Source of the DNA: Enterobacter sp. RIT418
Lineage (GTDB): Bacteria > Pseudomonadota > Gammaproteobacteria > Enterobacterales > Enterobacteriaceae
DNA: 64,000 bases
NCBI RefSeq assembly: GCF_003057745.1
Contig: NZ_QBJD02000012.1
Span: 62,001-126,000, forward strand
Direction of reading: 5' to 3'
The notes below the pieces were generated by a model, which was not told where the DNA came from, did not search any database, and worked only from the letters and a program-made list of their open reading frames with translations. Position numbers and translations under genes: made by a program. This document shows, piece after piece, positions 45,606 to 55,968 of this stretch. Numbering within the stretch: position 1 is the first letter of the stretch; each line of letters opens with the position of its first letter.

Positions 45606-45647
45606 TCCTCCTCTGACGCGTTCGGGCGGGAGGACATCAAAGGATGA
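45606..45647. promoter_or_regulatory. MalT-box cores upstream of malS
   Basis: Three matches to the MalT core GGA(T/G)GA: minus strand at 45611-45606 (GGAGGA), plus strand at 45629-45634 (GGAGGA) and 45642-45647 (GGATGA). They lie 58-99 nt upstream of the malS ATG, where MalT would activate. The site assignment rests on the known MalT consensus. Confidence 0.55.
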
Positions 45648-45716
45648 GTGATCCCGCGCAAATCCAGAGCGTTATCTGCGATATCGCACACAATTTTTTA
45701 GATTTGGCGTTTTAAT

Positions 45717-45769
45717 GAGCACGTTTGAGATGACATGGTTTCGGATTTGGACTATTTCTAAACGTGCTC
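45717..45769. repeat. 10-bp perfect inverted repeat in the malS-bax gap
   Basis: GAGCACGTTT (45717-45726) and AAACGTGCTC (45760-45769) are perfect complements separated by 33 nt. It lies between the MalT boxes and the bax promoter. It could be a long hairpin or a paired binding site; nothing decides between them. Confidence 0.6.
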
Positions 45770-45783
45770 TTGCAGTCTATTTT

Positions 45784-45810
45784 TGGTATGATTTGAGATT
45801 CCGCTCTCAA
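45784..45810 (+). promoter_or_regulatory. Probable bax promoter with overlapping palindrome
   Basis: An extended -10 (TGG-TATGAT, hexamer at 45787-45792) is followed at once by the perfect dyad TTGAGA-N6-TCTCAA (45793-45810), which would cover the transcription start and could bind a repressor. Confidence 0.45.
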
Positions 45811-45836
45811 TTTCGAGAAAAAAATAAGGTGTTGGA

Positions 45837-45863
45837 ATGAATAAATCCAGCCAGGAGACCTAA
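45837..45863 (+). CDS. Possible 8-residue leader peptide overlapping the bax start
   Basis: ATG at 45837 opens MNKSSQET and stops at TAA 45861-45863; the last A of that stop is the first base of the bax ATG (TAATG). AAGG lies 7 nt before it, and the reading frame covers the bax Shine-Dalgarno (AGGAG 45853-45857). Re-initiation coupling is plausible; it may also be chance. Confidence 0.35.
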   Translation: MNKSSQET

Positions 45864-46690
45864 TGATATCGACTCCCATTCGACGATATGGGGCTTCGAT
45901 ACTCATGTTACTCACCCTTGCATTTTCGGGTGGGGTGCTTGCGAAGACGCACACGGATACAACGAGTAAGAAAGCCCACGTCATAAAGACGACGAGTAAA
46001 AGTAAGGTTAGCAGTAAACAAGAGTATTCTCGCAATAGTGCAAAGAGTAGTTCACTTCCTGATTTGCGAAAATACCCTTCCGGGACACCACGAAAAAAAG
46101 CGTTTCTCCGGACGGTAATGCCTTATATAACAAGTCAAAATGCTGCGATTACGGCAGATCGTAACTGGCTAATTTCCAAGCAGTACGACAGCCGCTGGTC
46201 GCCGTCCGAACGTAAGCGTCTGCAGAATATCGCCAAACGCTATAAGGTGAGCTGGAACGGTAACACCCGCCGTGTACCGTGGAACTCGCTGCTTGAACGC
46301 GTGGATATTATTCCTGGCAGCATGGTCGCCACTATGGCAGCCGCAGAAAGCGGCTGGGGAACCTCTAAGCTTGCGCGAAACAACAACAACCTTTTCGGCA
46401 TGAAGTGCATGAAAGGCCGTTGTACCAATGCGCCAGGTAAAGTGAAAGGCTATTCCCAGTTTGAATCGGTGAAGGATTCAGTTAACGCCTATGTGGTTAA
46501 TCTGAATACGCACCCAGCCTACTCTTCTTTCCGCAAGTCGCGCGCGCAGCTGCGTAAAGCGGATCAGGAAGTTACTGCAAGCACCATGATTCACAAGCTG
46601 AAAGGGTATTCCACGCAGGGACAACGCTATAACAACTATTTGTTTGCGATGTACCAGGATAACCAGCGCTTAATTGCCGCGCACATGTAG
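45863..46690 (+). CDS. bax: Bax, putative peptidoglycan glucosaminidase
   Basis: A 275-residue protein with a signal peptide (ASILMLLTLAFSGGVLAK), a Lys/Ser/Thr-rich linker to about 65, and a C-terminal glucosaminidase (GH73-like) domain: VATMAAAESGWGTSKLARNN with the catalytic Glu, then LFGMKC and NLNTHPAYSSFR. It probably cleaves peptidoglycan in the periplasm; the true role is unproven. ATG 45863 has AGGAG 5 nt upstream. The linker region is AT-richer than the domain. Confidence 0.9.
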   Translation: MISTPIRRYGASILMLLTLAFSGGVLAKTHTDTTSKKAHVIKTTSKSKVSSKQEYSRNSAKSSSLPDLRKYPSGTPRKKAFLRTVMPYITSQNAAITADRNWLISKQYDSRWSPSERKRLQNIAKRYKVSWNGNTRRVPWNSLLERVDIIPGSMVATMAAAESGWGTSKLARNNNNLFGMKCMKGRCTNAPGKVKGYSQFESVKDSVNAYVVNLNTHPAYSSFRKSRAQLRKADQEVTASTMIHKLKGYSTQGQRYNNYLFAMYQDNQRLIAAHM

Positions 46691-46696
46691 TTCAAA

Positions 46697-46730
46697 TAAA
46701 AAAACGCCTTCCTCATGGAAGGCGTTTTCT
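46697..46730. terminator. Bidirectional terminator between bax and xylR
   Basis: ACGCCTTCC and GGAAGGCGT pair around TCAT, with an A-run on the left and TTTTCTTTT on the right. It serves the convergent bax and xylR transcripts. Confidence 0.92.
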
Positions 46731-46733
46731 TTT

Positions 46734-47912
46734 CTAAATCAATACTTCACTGTGACGTTCCCGATACTCTTTTGGCGTAGTGTCGTACTCTTTCCTGAAT
46801 ACCGAGTAAAAGTATTGCAGCGAGGGGTAGCCGCACATCTGTGAAATTTCATTAATTGAGAGCGACGTAGAAATTAACAGGCTCCGCGCTTTCTCCAGCT
46901 TTTCAGCGTGAATGACCGCGTGAATAGTTTCGCCCACCTCTTCCTTAAAACGCTTCTCAAGATTGGAGCGTGAAATGCCTACCGAATCCAGCACCTGATC
47001 GACCTTAATGCCCTTGCAGGCATTGTTGCGAATGTAGTGCATGGCCTGAATTACCGCCGGGTCGCTTAACGAGCGGTAGTCCGTAGAGCGTCGCTCCACC
47101 ACGCGAACGGGCGGAACCAGCAGGCGCTGAAGCGGTAATGCCTCGTTATCTAACAGTCTGTGAAGCAGCTTGGCGGCCTGGTAGCCCATCTGGCGCGTGC
47201 CCTGCGCCACGGAAGAGAGCGCGACGCGCGACAGATAGCGCGTCAGCTCTTCGTTATCAATGCCGATCACGCAGAGTTTTTCCGGAACCGGGATATGCAG
47301 ATGTTCGCAGACCTGCAGCACGTGGCGCGCCCTGGCGTCGGTGACGGCGATAATCCCGGTTTGCGGCGGCAGCGTTTGCAGCCAGTCCGCCAGCCGGTTT
47401 TGCGCGTGCTGCCAGTTTTCGGGCGCCGTCTCCAGCCCCTGATACACCACGCCGCGGTACTTCTCCTGCGCGACGATCTGGCAAAACGCATGTTCGCGCT
47501 CTACCGCCCAGCGCTTGCCGCTCGACGCCGGCAGGCCGTAAAACGCAAAGCGATGCACGCCTTTCTCTTTTAAGTGCAAAAAGGCGCTCTCGACCAGCGC
47601 ATGATTGTCGGTGGCGATGTAGTGAACGGGCGGGTAGTTCTCGGGAGCGTGGTAAGAGCCGCCAACGCCCACGATAGGGACGTCGACATCCTTCAGCAGT
47701 TGCTCAATAACGGGGTCGTCATAGTCCGCGATGACCCCGTCGCCCAGCCAGTCTTTTATGTTCTCAAGACGCATGCGGAAATCTTCTTCAATAAAGATAT
47801 CCCACTCGGATTGCGACGCCTGCAAATATTCCCCAACGCCCTCCACAACCTGACGGTCATAGGCTTTGTTGGCATTGAATAACAACGTTATGCGGTGACG
47901 CTTTTCAAACAT
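46734..47912 (-). CDS. xylR: Xylose operon activator XylR
   Basis: A 392-residue activator with an N-terminal LacI/periplasmic-binding-like xylose domain (about 1-280) and a C-terminal AraC-type DNA-binding domain (about 290-390; ISRSNLEKRFKEEVG and SLSINEISQMCGYPSLQYFY). With D-xylose it activates xylFGH and xylAB. It is 31 nt after xylH on the same strand, as in E. coli. Confidence 0.96.
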   Translation of the reverse strand: MFEKRHRITLLFNANKAYDRQVVEGVGEYLQASQSEWDIFIEEDFRMRLENIKDWLGDGVIADYDDPVIEQLLKDVDVPIVGVGGSYHAPENYPPVHYIATDNHALVESAFLHLKEKGVHRFAFYGLPASSGKRWAVEREHAFCQIVAQEKYRGVVYQGLETAPENWQHAQNRLADWLQTLPPQTGIIAVTDARARHVLQVCEHLHIPVPEKLCVIGIDNEELTRYLSRVALSSVAQGTRQMGYQAAKLLHRLLDNEALPLQRLLVPPVRVVERRSTDYRSLSDPAVIQAMHYIRNNACKGIKVDQVLDSVGISRSNLEKRFKEEVGETIHAVIHAEKLEKARSLLISTSLSINEISQMCGYPSLQYFYSVFRKEYDTTPKEYRERHSEVLI

Positions 47913-47943
47913 GGCCTGTTTCCCAAATAAGAGGAGGTTGTGT

Positions 47944-49125
47944 TCACGCCCGTCGCTTGGTCGCAGAATCCATCCACACGGCGAGCAGCAGAATGGCGCC
48001 CTTGACGATATACTGCCAAAACGTCGGGACGTCCATCATACTCATTCCGTTATCCAGCGACGCCATAATAAATGCGCCCATTACAGCACCTGCCACGCTG
48101 CCCACACCGCCTGCGAGGCTGGTTCCACCGATTACGCACGCCGCGATAGCATCCAGTTCCGCAATGTTACCCGCAGACGGTGAACCCGCCCCCAGGCGCG
48201 AGCTGAGGATCAGCCCCGCGATGGCAACCATCAGGCCGTTGATGGCAAAGACCGCCAGCTTGGTGCGTTCCACGTTGATGCCTGACAGCCGCGCCGCTTC
48301 AATATTGCCGCCAATAGCGTAAATACGGCGCCCAAAGGCCGTGCGCGTGGCCATAAACATGCCGCCCAGCAGCAGGAGCGCGAGCAGCAGAACCGGCGTC
48401 GGCACGCCGCGATAGTCGTTCAGCAGCCAGATGGCGCCCAGCACGATAACGGCGGTGAGCGCCTGGCGGCCAACGGCGGAGGTTGATGCCGAAGACGATA
48501 AGCCCAGCGCCTGTCGGCGCATGCGCCCGCGCCACTGCCACGCAACGAAGGCCATCAGCCCGATAACCCCGAGCGTAAAGCCAACGCCGTCAGAGAGATA
48601 GCTCTGCCCAATCTGCGACATGGCGGCGCTGGTGGGGGAAACCGTGGTGCCGTTGGTAATCCCGATTAAAATGCCGCGAAACGCCAGCATTCCCGCCAGG
48701 GTGACGATGAACGACGGCACTTTGCGATAGGCCACCCACCAGCCGTTCCACGCGCCGAGCAGCAATCCAAGGACCAGCGTAACGGCAATGGTCAGAGGCA
48801 GCGGCCAGCCAAGCCATACGTCGAATATCGCGGCCACGCCGCCGAGCAGGCCCATCATCGACCCCACCGAGAGGTCAATCTCCGCAGAGATAATGACGAA
48901 AACCATCCCCACGGCCAGAATGCCGGTGATCGCGGTCTGGCGCAGCAGGTTAGAGACGTTGCGGGCGCTCAGATACGAGCCGTCCGTCATCCAGGTGAAA
49001 AACAGCATGATGACGATGATGGCGGCAATCATCACGAAAACCTGCAGGTTTAGCGCTTTAAGTCCCGAAAACGCGCCGGGCGTCGGGACAGCGGCTTTGA
49101 TATCAGACGGGTTGCTTTTCGACAT
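47944..49125 (-). CDS. xylH: D-xylose ABC transporter permease XylH
   Basis: A 393-residue inner-membrane permease of the BPD_transp_2 family with about ten or more helices. [16 protein letters not shown] and [25 protein letters not shown] are family motifs. It overlaps xylG by 23 nt, so translation is coupled. Part of xylFGHR. Confidence 0.96.
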   Translation of the reverse strand: MSKSNPSDIKAAVPTPGAFSGLKALNLQVFVMIAAIIVIMLFFTWMTDGSYLSARNVSNLLRQTAITGILAVGMVFVIISAEIDLSVGSMMGLLGGVAAIFDVWLGWPLPLTIAVTLVLGLLLGAWNGWWVAYRKVPSFIVTLAGMLAFRGILIGITNGTTVSPTSAAMSQIGQSYLSDGVGFTLGVIGLMAFVAWQWRGRMRRQALGLSSSASTSAVGRQALTAVIVLGAIWLLNDYRGVPTPVLLLALLLLGGMFMATRTAFGRRIYAIGGNIEAARLSGINVERTKLAVFAINGLMVAIAGLILSSRLGAGSPSAGNIAELDAIAACVIGGTSLAGGVGSVAGAVMGAFIMASLDNGMSMMDVPTFWQYIVKGAILLLAVWMDSATKRRA

Positions 49126-50644
49126 GGCGTTCGCTCCTTAATGCGGCTTCCATGACCTTTTCCTGGGTCAGGCCCTGGTTGGTCAGGTTGGCTTTTAGCT
49201 TGCCTTCGTGCATGACCAAAATACGGTCGCTCAGGCCCAGCACTTCGGGTAATTCAGACGAGATAACAATGACGGCAATCCCCTGCTGCACAAGCTGGTT
49301 AATCAGCTTGTAGATTTCGTATTTCGCGCCGATATCAATTCCGCGCGTCGGCTCATCCAGAATCAGAATGCGTGGATTTAACAGCAGGCAGCGCGCCAGA
49401 ATGGCCTTCTGCTGATTGCCGCCGCTGAGGCGTCCGATGGCCAGCTCCGGAGAGGAGGTTTTCACCTTCAGTCGCGCGAGTGAATCCAGGATGCACCGCT
49501 GCTCGGCCGCATCGTCCAGGCTGCTCAGCCTGTCGGTGAACTGATTAAGCGCGGCCAGCGTAACGTTCTTGCCCACCGCCATGACGGGCACGATGCCGTC
49601 TTTTTTTCTGTCCTCCGGTACCATGGCAAGACCGTGCGCAATGGCCTGCTGGCAGTTGCTGATTTTTACCGGCTGGCCGTCGATGTAAACAGTCCCTTCC
49701 CAGCGTCCCGGCCAGACGCCGAACAGGCACTGTACGGCTTCGGTACGTCCGGCACCGACCAGACCTGCGATGCCAAGGATCTCGCCGCGATGAAGTGAGA
49801 AAGAGACGTTATTGACGCGTTTGATATGGCGATTAACGGGATGCCACGCGGTCAGGTTTTCCACGCGCAGCACCTCTTCGCCCACTGCGTGTGGTTCGTT
49901 CGGATAAAGCGCGGTCAGCTCGCGTCCGACCATCATGGTGATGATGTCATCTTCGCTCATGCCCGCGGCTTCGCGCGTGCCGATGTGCTGCCCGTCGCGG
50001 ATCACGCAGATGGTGTCAGATATGGCCTTCACTTCGTTAAGCTTGTGCGAAATATAGATGCAGGCGATACCGTGGTTTTGCAGATCGCGGATGATGTTAA
50101 GCAGAACGGCGGTTTCCTGCTCGGTGAGCGAGGCGGTCGGCTCATCGAGGATCAGCAGACGCACCTGTTTATTTAGCGCTTTAGCGATTTCAACCAGCTG
50201 CTGCTGGCCGAGGCCGAGATCGCCCACGCGGGTGTCGGGGGAAATAGCAAGGCTGACCTGCGCCAGCAGCTTTTCGCAGCGCAGCGTCATGGTGTCGTAA
50301 TCGAGCACGCCGTGGCGTGAAATTTCAGCACCGAGGAAAATATTCTCCAGAACGGTGAGGTGTTTCACCAGCGCCAGCTCCTGGTGAATAATGGCGATAC
50401 CTTTGCGTTCGGTATCGCGGATGTGCGAAGCCTGAATCACTTCGCCAGCAAAAACGATTTCACCGTCATAGCTGCCGTAAGGGTAAATGCCGCAGAGCAC
50501 CTTCATCAGCGTCGATTTACCGGAACCATTTTCACCGCATAACGATACCACTTCGCCGGGGTTCAGGCGCAGGCTCACGTTATCGACGGCTTTCACCGCG
50601 CCAAAGGCTTTGGTGATACTTTTCATTTCAAGTAAATAAGGCAT
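49103..50644 (-). CDS. xylG: D-xylose ABC transporter ATPase XylG
   Basis: A 513-residue sugar-type ABC ATPase with two nucleotide-binding domains. Domain 1 has [24 protein letters not shown] and [10 protein letters not shown]. Domain 2 has the altered Walker region [23 protein letters not shown] and [11 protein letters not shown]. The partners are XylF and XylH. Confidence 0.96.
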   Translation of the reverse strand: MPYLLEMKSITKAFGAVKAVDNVSLRLNPGEVVSLCGENGSGKSTLMKVLCGIYPYGSYDGEIVFAGEVIQASHIRDTERKGIAIIHQELALVKHLTVLENIFLGAEISRHGVLDYDTMTLRCEKLLAQVSLAISPDTRVGDLGLGQQQLVEIAKALNKQVRLLILDEPTASLTEQETAVLLNIIRDLQNHGIACIYISHKLNEVKAISDTICVIRDGQHIGTREAAGMSEDDIITMMVGRELTALYPNEPHAVGEEVLRVENLTAWHPVNRHIKRVNNVSFSLHRGEILGIAGLVGAGRTEAVQCLFGVWPGRWEGTVYIDGQPVKISNCQQAIAHGLAMVPEDRKKDGIVPVMAVGKNVTLAALNQFTDRLSSLDDAAEQRCILDSLARLKVKTSSPELAIGRLSGGNQQKAILARCLLLNPRILILDEPTRGIDIGAKYEIYKLINQLVQQGIAVIVISSELPEVLGLSDRILVMHEGKLKANLTNQGLTQEKVMEAALRSERHVEKQPV

Positions 50645-50716
50645 AACTGCTCCACGTGACCGAAGGAAAATACCGGGCTGGTCGATGCGCCCCCGCTCTG
50701 CAGGGGCGGCGCTGGA

Positions 50717-51709
50717 TTACAGTTCACTCTTTTTATGGAAACCGTCTTTAATCACGGTGGCGTCAATGTTCTCTTTATTGACTTCAATCGGGGTAAGCAG
50801 GCGAGCCGGAACGTCCTTCAGGCCGTTATTAAGGGTGGAATCCGCTTTAGGCTGCTGGCCATTTCCCAGCTCGACGGCGATTTCCGCAGCCGTATTGGCA
50901 AGCTCGGTAATCGGCTTATACACCGTCATGGTCTGCGTGCCTGCGATAATGCGCTTCACGCCCGCGAGGTCGGCATCCTGACCTGATATCGCCACTTTCC
51001 CCGCAAGGCCTTGTGCGCTGAGCGCCTGAATGGCACCGCCAGCTGTCGCATCGTTAGAGGCCACGACGGCATCGATTTTGTTATTGTTGGCGGTCAGCGC
51101 GTTTTCCATAATTTTCAGCGCATTTTCCGGCAGCCAGCCGTCTGCCCACTGATCGCCGACCACCTTAATTTTTCCGTCGTCGATATACGGCTTAAGCACT
51201 TTCATCTGGCCTTCACGGAACAATTTTGCGTTGTTATCCACCGGGGAGCCGCCCATCAGGAAATAATTTCCCTGAGGAACCTTGTCGATCAGGCTTTTAG
51301 CCTGAAGTTCACCGACTTTTTCATTATCAAAGGAAATATAAAAATCGATGTCGGCATTATTAATCATGCGATCGTAAGCCAGAACTTTTATTCCTTCCTG
51401 TTTGGCTTCTTTTACAACGTTACTGAGCACCTGGCCGTTGTAAGGGATAATGACCAGCACGTCGACGCCGCGGTTGATCATATTTTCAATTTGCGACATT
51501 TGCGTTTCTTCGTTGCCGTTGGCCGATTGTACAAAGACCTGCGCCCCGAGTGATTCCGCTTTTTTAACAAAAATATCGCGATCTTTTTGCCAGCGTTCCA
51601 GGCGAAGGTCGTCAATCGCCATGCCGATTTTGACCTCTTTGGCGTGACCGGCAAAGCTTGCGAGCAGGAGAGTCGTGCAGAGCGTAAGGGTTAAGTTCTT
51701 TATCTTCAT
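50717..51709 (-). CDS. xylF: D-xylose-binding periplasmic protein XylF
   Basis: A 330-residue protein: signal peptide (MKIKNLTLTLCTTLLLASFA, cut near GHA-KEV), then the pentose-binding fold (KIGMAIDDLRLERWQKDRD; ISGQDADLAGVKRI). It delivers xylose to XylGH. ATG 51709 gives the E. coli length; an upstream in-frame start would put 17 residues before the signal peptide. First gene of the minus-strand xyl unit; divergent from xylA. Confidence 0.97.
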   Translation of the reverse strand: MKIKNLTLTLCTTLLLASFAGHAKEVKIGMAIDDLRLERWQKDRDIFVKKAESLGAQVFVQSANGNEETQMSQIENMINRGVDVLVIIPYNGQVLSNVVKEAKQEGIKVLAYDRMINNADIDFYISFDNEKVGELQAKSLIDKVPQGNYFLMGGSPVDNNAKLFREGQMKVLKPYIDDGKIKVVGDQWADGWLPENALKIMENALTANNNKIDAVVASNDATAGGAIQALSAQGLAGKVAISGQDADLAGVKRIIAGTQTMTVYKPITELANTAAEIAVELGNGQQPKADSTLNNGLKDVPARLLTPIEVNKENIDATVIKDGFHKKSEL

Positions 51710-52080
51710 AATTATTGTGCCTTTTTGTAGGGATATGTGTTGCTGAGATAAAAGAAACATTTACTGCTGAGACGCAGCAAATTTTTAACGTGGAAAGTCC
51801 TGCTGGCAATTACAGATTTTTATCTTCTCGTTACGATATTTGGTTTATTTCTCAATTTATGACCGCGATCGGATTTTAAAATGCGTAACGTACTAATTAC
51901 ATTTGATTCTGGAATAAGCCCCGAGAAAAAGTTTTCTCGCACATTATTTTGCGAGCCAGCGCACAGTTGTGCATTCTCTCAATAGCAGTGTGAAATAACG
52001 TAATTGAGCAAGCTGGAATGTCTATTCACTATTACTCCAGTATCGACTACCCGCCGCATCTCTTGATTATGGAGCTCAAT
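51710..52080. promoter_or_regulatory. xylF / xylA divergent control region
   Basis: A 371-nt gap. TATGA-N6-TCGGA (51858-51873) is a weak CRP-like site near the middle, where E. coli has one shared CRP site. CTCGCA-N8-TGCGAG (51936-51955) and GCACA-GT-TGTGC (51961-51972) are clear dyads on the xylA side. XylR sites are expected here but I cannot fix them from memory of the consensus. No ORF is recognisable. Confidence 0.55.
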
Positions 52081-53403
52081 ATGCAAGCTTATTTCGACCA
52101 ACTCGATCGCGTTCGTTATGAAGGCCCGAAAACGACCAATCCCTTAGCCTTCCGTCATTACAACCCGGATGAGCGGGTGCTGGGTAAACGCATGGAAGAC
52201 CATCTGCGCTTCGCCGCCTGTTACTGGCATACCTTCTGCTGGAACGGTGCGGATATGTTCGGTGTTGGCGCTTTCGATCGTCCGTGGCAGCAGCCGGGTG
52301 AGGCCATTGAGCTGGCGAAGCGGAAAGCGGATGTGGCGTTTGAATTTTTCCACAAGCTGAACGTGCCGTACTACTGCTTCCACGATGTGGATGTCTCACC
52401 GGAAGGCGCATCGCTGAAAGAGTACCTGAATAACTTTGCCCAGATGGTGGACGTGCTGGCGGCAAAACAGCAGGAAAGCGGCGTGAAGCTGCTGTGGGGT
52501 ACCGCAAACTGTTTTACCAACCCGCGCTATGGCGCAGGGGCGGCAACCAATCCGGACCCGGAAGTGTTCAGCTGGGCGGCCACGCAGGTGGTGACGGCGA
52601 TGAACGCAACGCACCAGCTGGGCGGCGAAAACTATGTCCTGTGGGGCGGCCGTGAAGGGTATGAAACCCTGCTGAACACCGACCTGCGCCAGGAGCGCGA
52701 GCAGATTGGCCGCTTTATGCAGATGGTGGTCGACCATAAGCACAAAATCGGCTTCCGCGGCACATTGCTGATTGAACCGAAGCCGCAGGAGCCAACCAAA
52801 CATCAATATGACTATGACGTGGCGACCGTTTACGGCTTCCTGAAGCAGTTTGGCCTGGAAAAAGAGATCAAGGTGAACATTGAGGCTAACCATGCGACGC
52901 TGGCGGGCCACTCGTTCCACCATGAAATCGCCTCTGCTATCGCGTTAGGGATCTTCGGTTCGGTTGACGCAAACCGCGGTGACCCGCAGCTGGGCTGGGA
53001 TACCGACCAGTTCCCGAACAGCGTGGAGGAGAACGCGCTGGTGATGTACGAAATCATCAAAGCGGGCGGCTTTACCACCGGCGGGCTTAACTTTGATGCC
53101 AAAGTGCGTCGCCAGAGCACCGATAAATACGATCTGTTCTACGGCCACATTGGCGCAATGGATACCATGGCGCTGGCGCTGAAGGTGGCTGCCCGTATGA
53201 TTGAAGACGGCGAGCTGGATAAGCGCGTTGCGAAGCGCTACGGCGGCTGGAACAGTGAGCTGGGCCAGCAAATTTTGAAAGGCCAGTTATCCCTTGCCGA
53301 GATCGCGAAGTACGCTGAACAGCATCAGCTTGCGCCGCAGCACCAGAGCGGGCATCAGGAACTGCTGGAGAACCTGGTCAACCACTACCTGTTCGATAAA
53401 TAA
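52081..53403 (+). CDS. xylA: Xylose isomerase
   Basis: A 440-residue TIM-barrel enzyme that converts D-xylose to D-xylulose with two Mg2+ or Mn2+ ions. The catalytic region [10 protein letters not shown] gives H101 and D104. [14 protein letters not shown] and [19 protein letters not shown] give the metal ligands. ATG 52081 has GGAG 6 nt upstream and gives the E. coli length; in-frame starts upstream have no family support. Confidence 0.98.
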   Translation: MQAYFDQLDRVRYEGPKTTNPLAFRHYNPDERVLGKRMEDHLRFAACYWHTFCWNGADMFGVGAFDRPWQQPGEAIELAKRKADVAFEFFHKLNVPYYCFHDVDVSPEGASLKEYLNNFAQMVDVLAAKQQESGVKLLWGTANCFTNPRYGAGAATNPDPEVFSWAATQVVTAMNATHQLGGENYVLWGGREGYETLLNTDLRQEREQIGRFMQMVVDHKHKIGFRGTLLIEPKPQEPTKHQYDYDVATVYGFLKQFGLEKEIKVNIEANHATLAGHSFHHEIASAIALGIFGSVDANRGDPQLGWDTDQFPNSVEENALVMYEIIKAGGFTTGGLNFDAKVRRQSTDKYDLFYGHIGAMDTMALALKVAARMIEDGELDKRVAKRYGGWNSELGQQILKGQLSLAEIAKYAEQHQLAPQHQSGHQELLENLVNHYLFDK

Positions 53404-53409
53404 CCGCAT

Positions 53410-53440
53410 GTAGGCCCGGTTAGCGCAGCGCCACCGGGCA
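53410..53440. repeat. REP unit between xylA and xylB
   Basis: GTAGGCCCGGT and the complementary ACCGGGC enclose TAGCGCAGCGCC, the enterobacterial REP palindrome with its GTAG edge. It lies inside the xylAB transcript and can stabilise the upstream xylA message. Confidence 0.8.
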
Positions 53441-53463
53441 TTTTCAGTTAAGGAATCCACGCT

Positions 53464-54918
53464 ATGTACATCGGGATCGATCTTGGCACATCTGGCGTTA
53501 AGGTCATTTTATTAAGCGAGCAGGGTGACGTGTTAGCCACGCAGGGAGAAAAGCTGCAGGTTTCACGCCCGCATCCGCTTTGGTCAGAACAAGACCCTGA
53601 GCAATGGTGGCAGGCGACGGACCGCGCAATGAAAGCGTTAGGCGAGCAGCACGGCCTGCGGGACGTAAAGGCGCTGGGCATCGCTGGGCAAATGCACGGC
53701 GCAACGCTGCTGGACGACCAGCATCGCGTGCTGCGCCCGGCTATCCTGTGGAACGACGGCCGCTGCGCGCAAGAGTGCGCCATCCTTGAGGCGAGCGTAC
53801 CGAACTCGCGTGATATTACCGGCAACCTGATGATGCCCGGCTTCACGGCGCCTAAACTTCTGTGGGTGCAGCGCCACGAACCGGAGGTTTTCCGGCAGGT
53901 TGCGAAGGTGCTGCTGCCAAAAGATTATCTGCGTTTTCGCATGACGGGCGATTTCGCCAGCGATATGTCTGACGCGGTGGGCACGATGTGGCTCGACGTA
54001 GCGAAGCGCGACTGGAGCGAGGCGATGCTGGAAGCATGCCAGCTGACCCGCGACCATATGCCTACGCTTTTCGAAGGCAGCGAGATAACGGGGACGCTAC
54101 AGCCATCCATTGCTGAACGCTGGAATATGCCCGCCGTGCCGGTGGTGGCGGGTGGTGGCGATAACGCTGCGGGGGCGGTTGGCGTAGGCATGGTTGAGTC
54201 CGGTCAGGCGATGCTTTCGCTCGGGACCTCCGGGGTTTACTTTGCGGTGAGCGATGGCTATCGCAGCAATCCTGAAAGCGCAGTACACAGTTTCTGCCAT
54301 GCGCTGCCGGGCAAATGGCACCTGATGTCGGTGATGCTGAGTGCGGCATCGTGCCTTGACTGGGCGGCGAAGCTTACCGGCATGGACGATGTTCCGGCGC
54401 TTATCGCCGCGGCACAGCATGCGGATGAAGGTGCGGGTGCCGTCTGGTTTTTGCCTTACCTTTCCGGCGAGCGCACGCCGCATAACAACCCGGAGGCAAA
54501 AGGCGTGTTCTTTGGCTTAACGCACCAGCACGGTCCGGCGGAGCTGGCGCGTGCGGTGCTTGAAGGTGTGGGATATGCGCTGGCAGACGGTATGGACGTG
54601 GTGCATGACTGTGGCCTGAAGCCGTCCAGCATCACGCTAATTGGCGGCGGCGCGCGAAGCCCGTACTGGCGGCAGATGCTGGCGGATATTAGCGGCCTGC
54701 AGCTTGATTACCGCACCGGCGGCGACGTGGGGCCAGCCCTTGGCGCGGCGCGGCTGGCGCAGATTGCGATGAACCCTGATAGGCCGTTGCGCTCGCTTTT
54801 GCCACAGTTACCGCTTGAACAGCAGCACACTCCTGACGCGAAAAATCATGCTCGCTACGCAGAAAGACGTGTTGTTTTCCGCAACGTTTATCAGCAGCTT
54901 TTGCCGCTGATGTCATAA
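53464..54918 (+). CDS. xylB: Xylulokinase
   Basis: A 484-residue FGGY kinase that phosphorylates D-xylulose, completing entry to the pentose phosphate pathway. MYIGIDLGTSGVKVILL is the phosphate-1 motif; GIAGQMHGA carries a substrate-binding Met-His; GGGDNAAGAVGVGMV and LIGGGARSPYWRQM are ATP-site motifs. It follows xylA across a REP unit. Confidence 0.97.
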   Translation: MYIGIDLGTSGVKVILLSEQGDVLATQGEKLQVSRPHPLWSEQDPEQWWQATDRAMKALGEQHGLRDVKALGIAGQMHGATLLDDQHRVLRPAILWNDGRCAQECAILEASVPNSRDITGNLMMPGFTAPKLLWVQRHEPEVFRQVAKVLLPKDYLRFRMTGDFASDMSDAVGTMWLDVAKRDWSEAMLEACQLTRDHMPTLFEGSEITGTLQPSIAERWNMPAVPVVAGGGDNAAGAVGVGMVESGQAMLSLGTSGVYFAVSDGYRSNPESAVHSFCHALPGKWHLMSVMLSAASCLDWAAKLTGMDDVPALIAAAQHADEGAGAVWFLPYLSGERTPHNNPEAKGVFFGLTHQHGPAELARAVLEGVGYALADGMDVVHDCGLKPSSITLIGGGARSPYWRQMLADISGLQLDYRTGGDVGPALGAARLAQIAMNPDRPLRSLLPQLPLEQQHTPDAKNHARYAERRVVFRNVYQQLLPLMS

Positions 54919-54924
54919 ATATCC

Positions 54925-54953
54925 GCCGGGTGGCGCTGCGCTTACCCGGCCTA
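54925..54953. repeat. REP unit between xylB and wecH
   Basis: GCCGGGTGGCGC and a matching TACCCGGC, followed by CTAC. It lies between convergent xylB and wecH with no separate T-rich terminator visible, so it may help end both transcripts. Confidence 0.8.
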
Positions 54954-54972
54954 CAACGCCCCGTTCCACTGG

Positions 54973-55968
54973 CTAGCTTACAAACCTGCGCGTATCGATT
55001 TTTTGCAGCAGCATCGACAGCAGCAGGCTGACGGCCAGCGTAGCGGTGAAAATCCAGACGATATCCAGCGCGGGCCAGCTTTTCAGCTCCACCCCTCGCG
55101 TGCGTAGCGCGTGGATCACCAGCGCATGAAAACCATAAATGCCCAGAGAGTGGCGTGAGACGAACGCCAGTACCGGAAGAGGGCGCTCGTTCAGCGTATT
55201 TTTTACCAGCGTCAGCAGCGACACGGCGCAGATAAAGACCATCGGGCCGCAATAGAGATACCAGGTATCGGCAAAGTTGCCGCGCCACTGCAGCTCGTGC
55301 AGCGTCCCACGCGATATGACCACCACGGCGAGGACACATAGCGCTCCGCACAGCCAGTTCATCCCGCGCCTGCGGGTGTCCATCATGCCGATCGCACGCC
55401 CCAGCATGCCGTAGAGGATGTAGTAAAAGGTATCGCCGTTGATGTAGAGATTTACCGGCAGCCACTCAAAGCCGTCTATTTTCTGCGAAACGGTATTGGG
55501 GTTAGCCACGATGCCAATCACCACCATCAGCGCCAGCAGCATCTTGCCGCTAACGTTTTTTACCTGGATCAGAGGCGAAACCAGATAAATAACGAGTATG
55601 GCGAAGAAGAACCACAGGTGGTAGAACACCGGTTTTTGCAGAAGATTTTTAAGGCTTAACTCGGCGTTGATTGAGGTGAACAGGACGATGTAAAGCAGCG
55701 CGACGGCGCTGTAGAACGCCAGGCATGACGCAATGCGAATGAAGTGTTTTGGCTGGGCGCTACGTTCGCCAAAAAAAAGAAAGCCTGAAATCATAAAGAA
55801 CAGCGGCACGCTCACGCGGGAGGCAGAGTTAAGAATATTCGCGATGCCCCAGTTAACAGGGCTGATGCTGTGGGCGTTAGTGACATACCAGGTCGTGGTA
55901 TGGATCATCACCACCATCAGGCACGCTATGCCCCGCAGGTTATCAATCCAGCTAATTTTTGACTGCAT
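54973..55968 (-). CDS. wecH: WecH, membrane O-acetyltransferase
   Basis: A 331-residue acyltransferase-3 family protein with about ten membrane helices. [25 protein letters not shown] carries the conserved RG...H start motif. In E. coli WecH O-acetylates enterobacterial common antigen. ATG 55968 follows AGGGGA at proper spacing and gives the E. coli length. The yiaA/yiaB genes next to it in E. coli are missing. Confidence 0.93.
   Translation of the reverse strand: MQSKISWIDNLRGIACLMVVMIHTTTWYVTNAHSISPVNWGIANILNSASRVSVPLFFMISGFLFFGERSAQPKHFIRIASCLAFYSAVALLYIVLFTSINAELSLKNLLQKPVFYHLWFFFAILVIYLVSPLIQVKNVSGKMLLALMVVIGIVANPNTVSQKIDGFEWLPVNLYINGDTFYYILYGMLGRAIGMMDTRRRGMNWLCGALCVLAVVVISRGTLHELQWRGNFADTWYLYCGPMVFICAVSLLTLVKNTLNERPLPVLAFVSRHSLGIYGFHALVIHALRTRGVELKSWPALDIVWIFTATLAVSLLLSMLLQKIDTRRFVS

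Noticed and set aside
17609-54953. REP units as a possible CRISPR array or insertion-sequence ends
   Set aside because: They are single, widely spaced palindromes of the known REP type without regular spacers, target duplications or a transposase gene.
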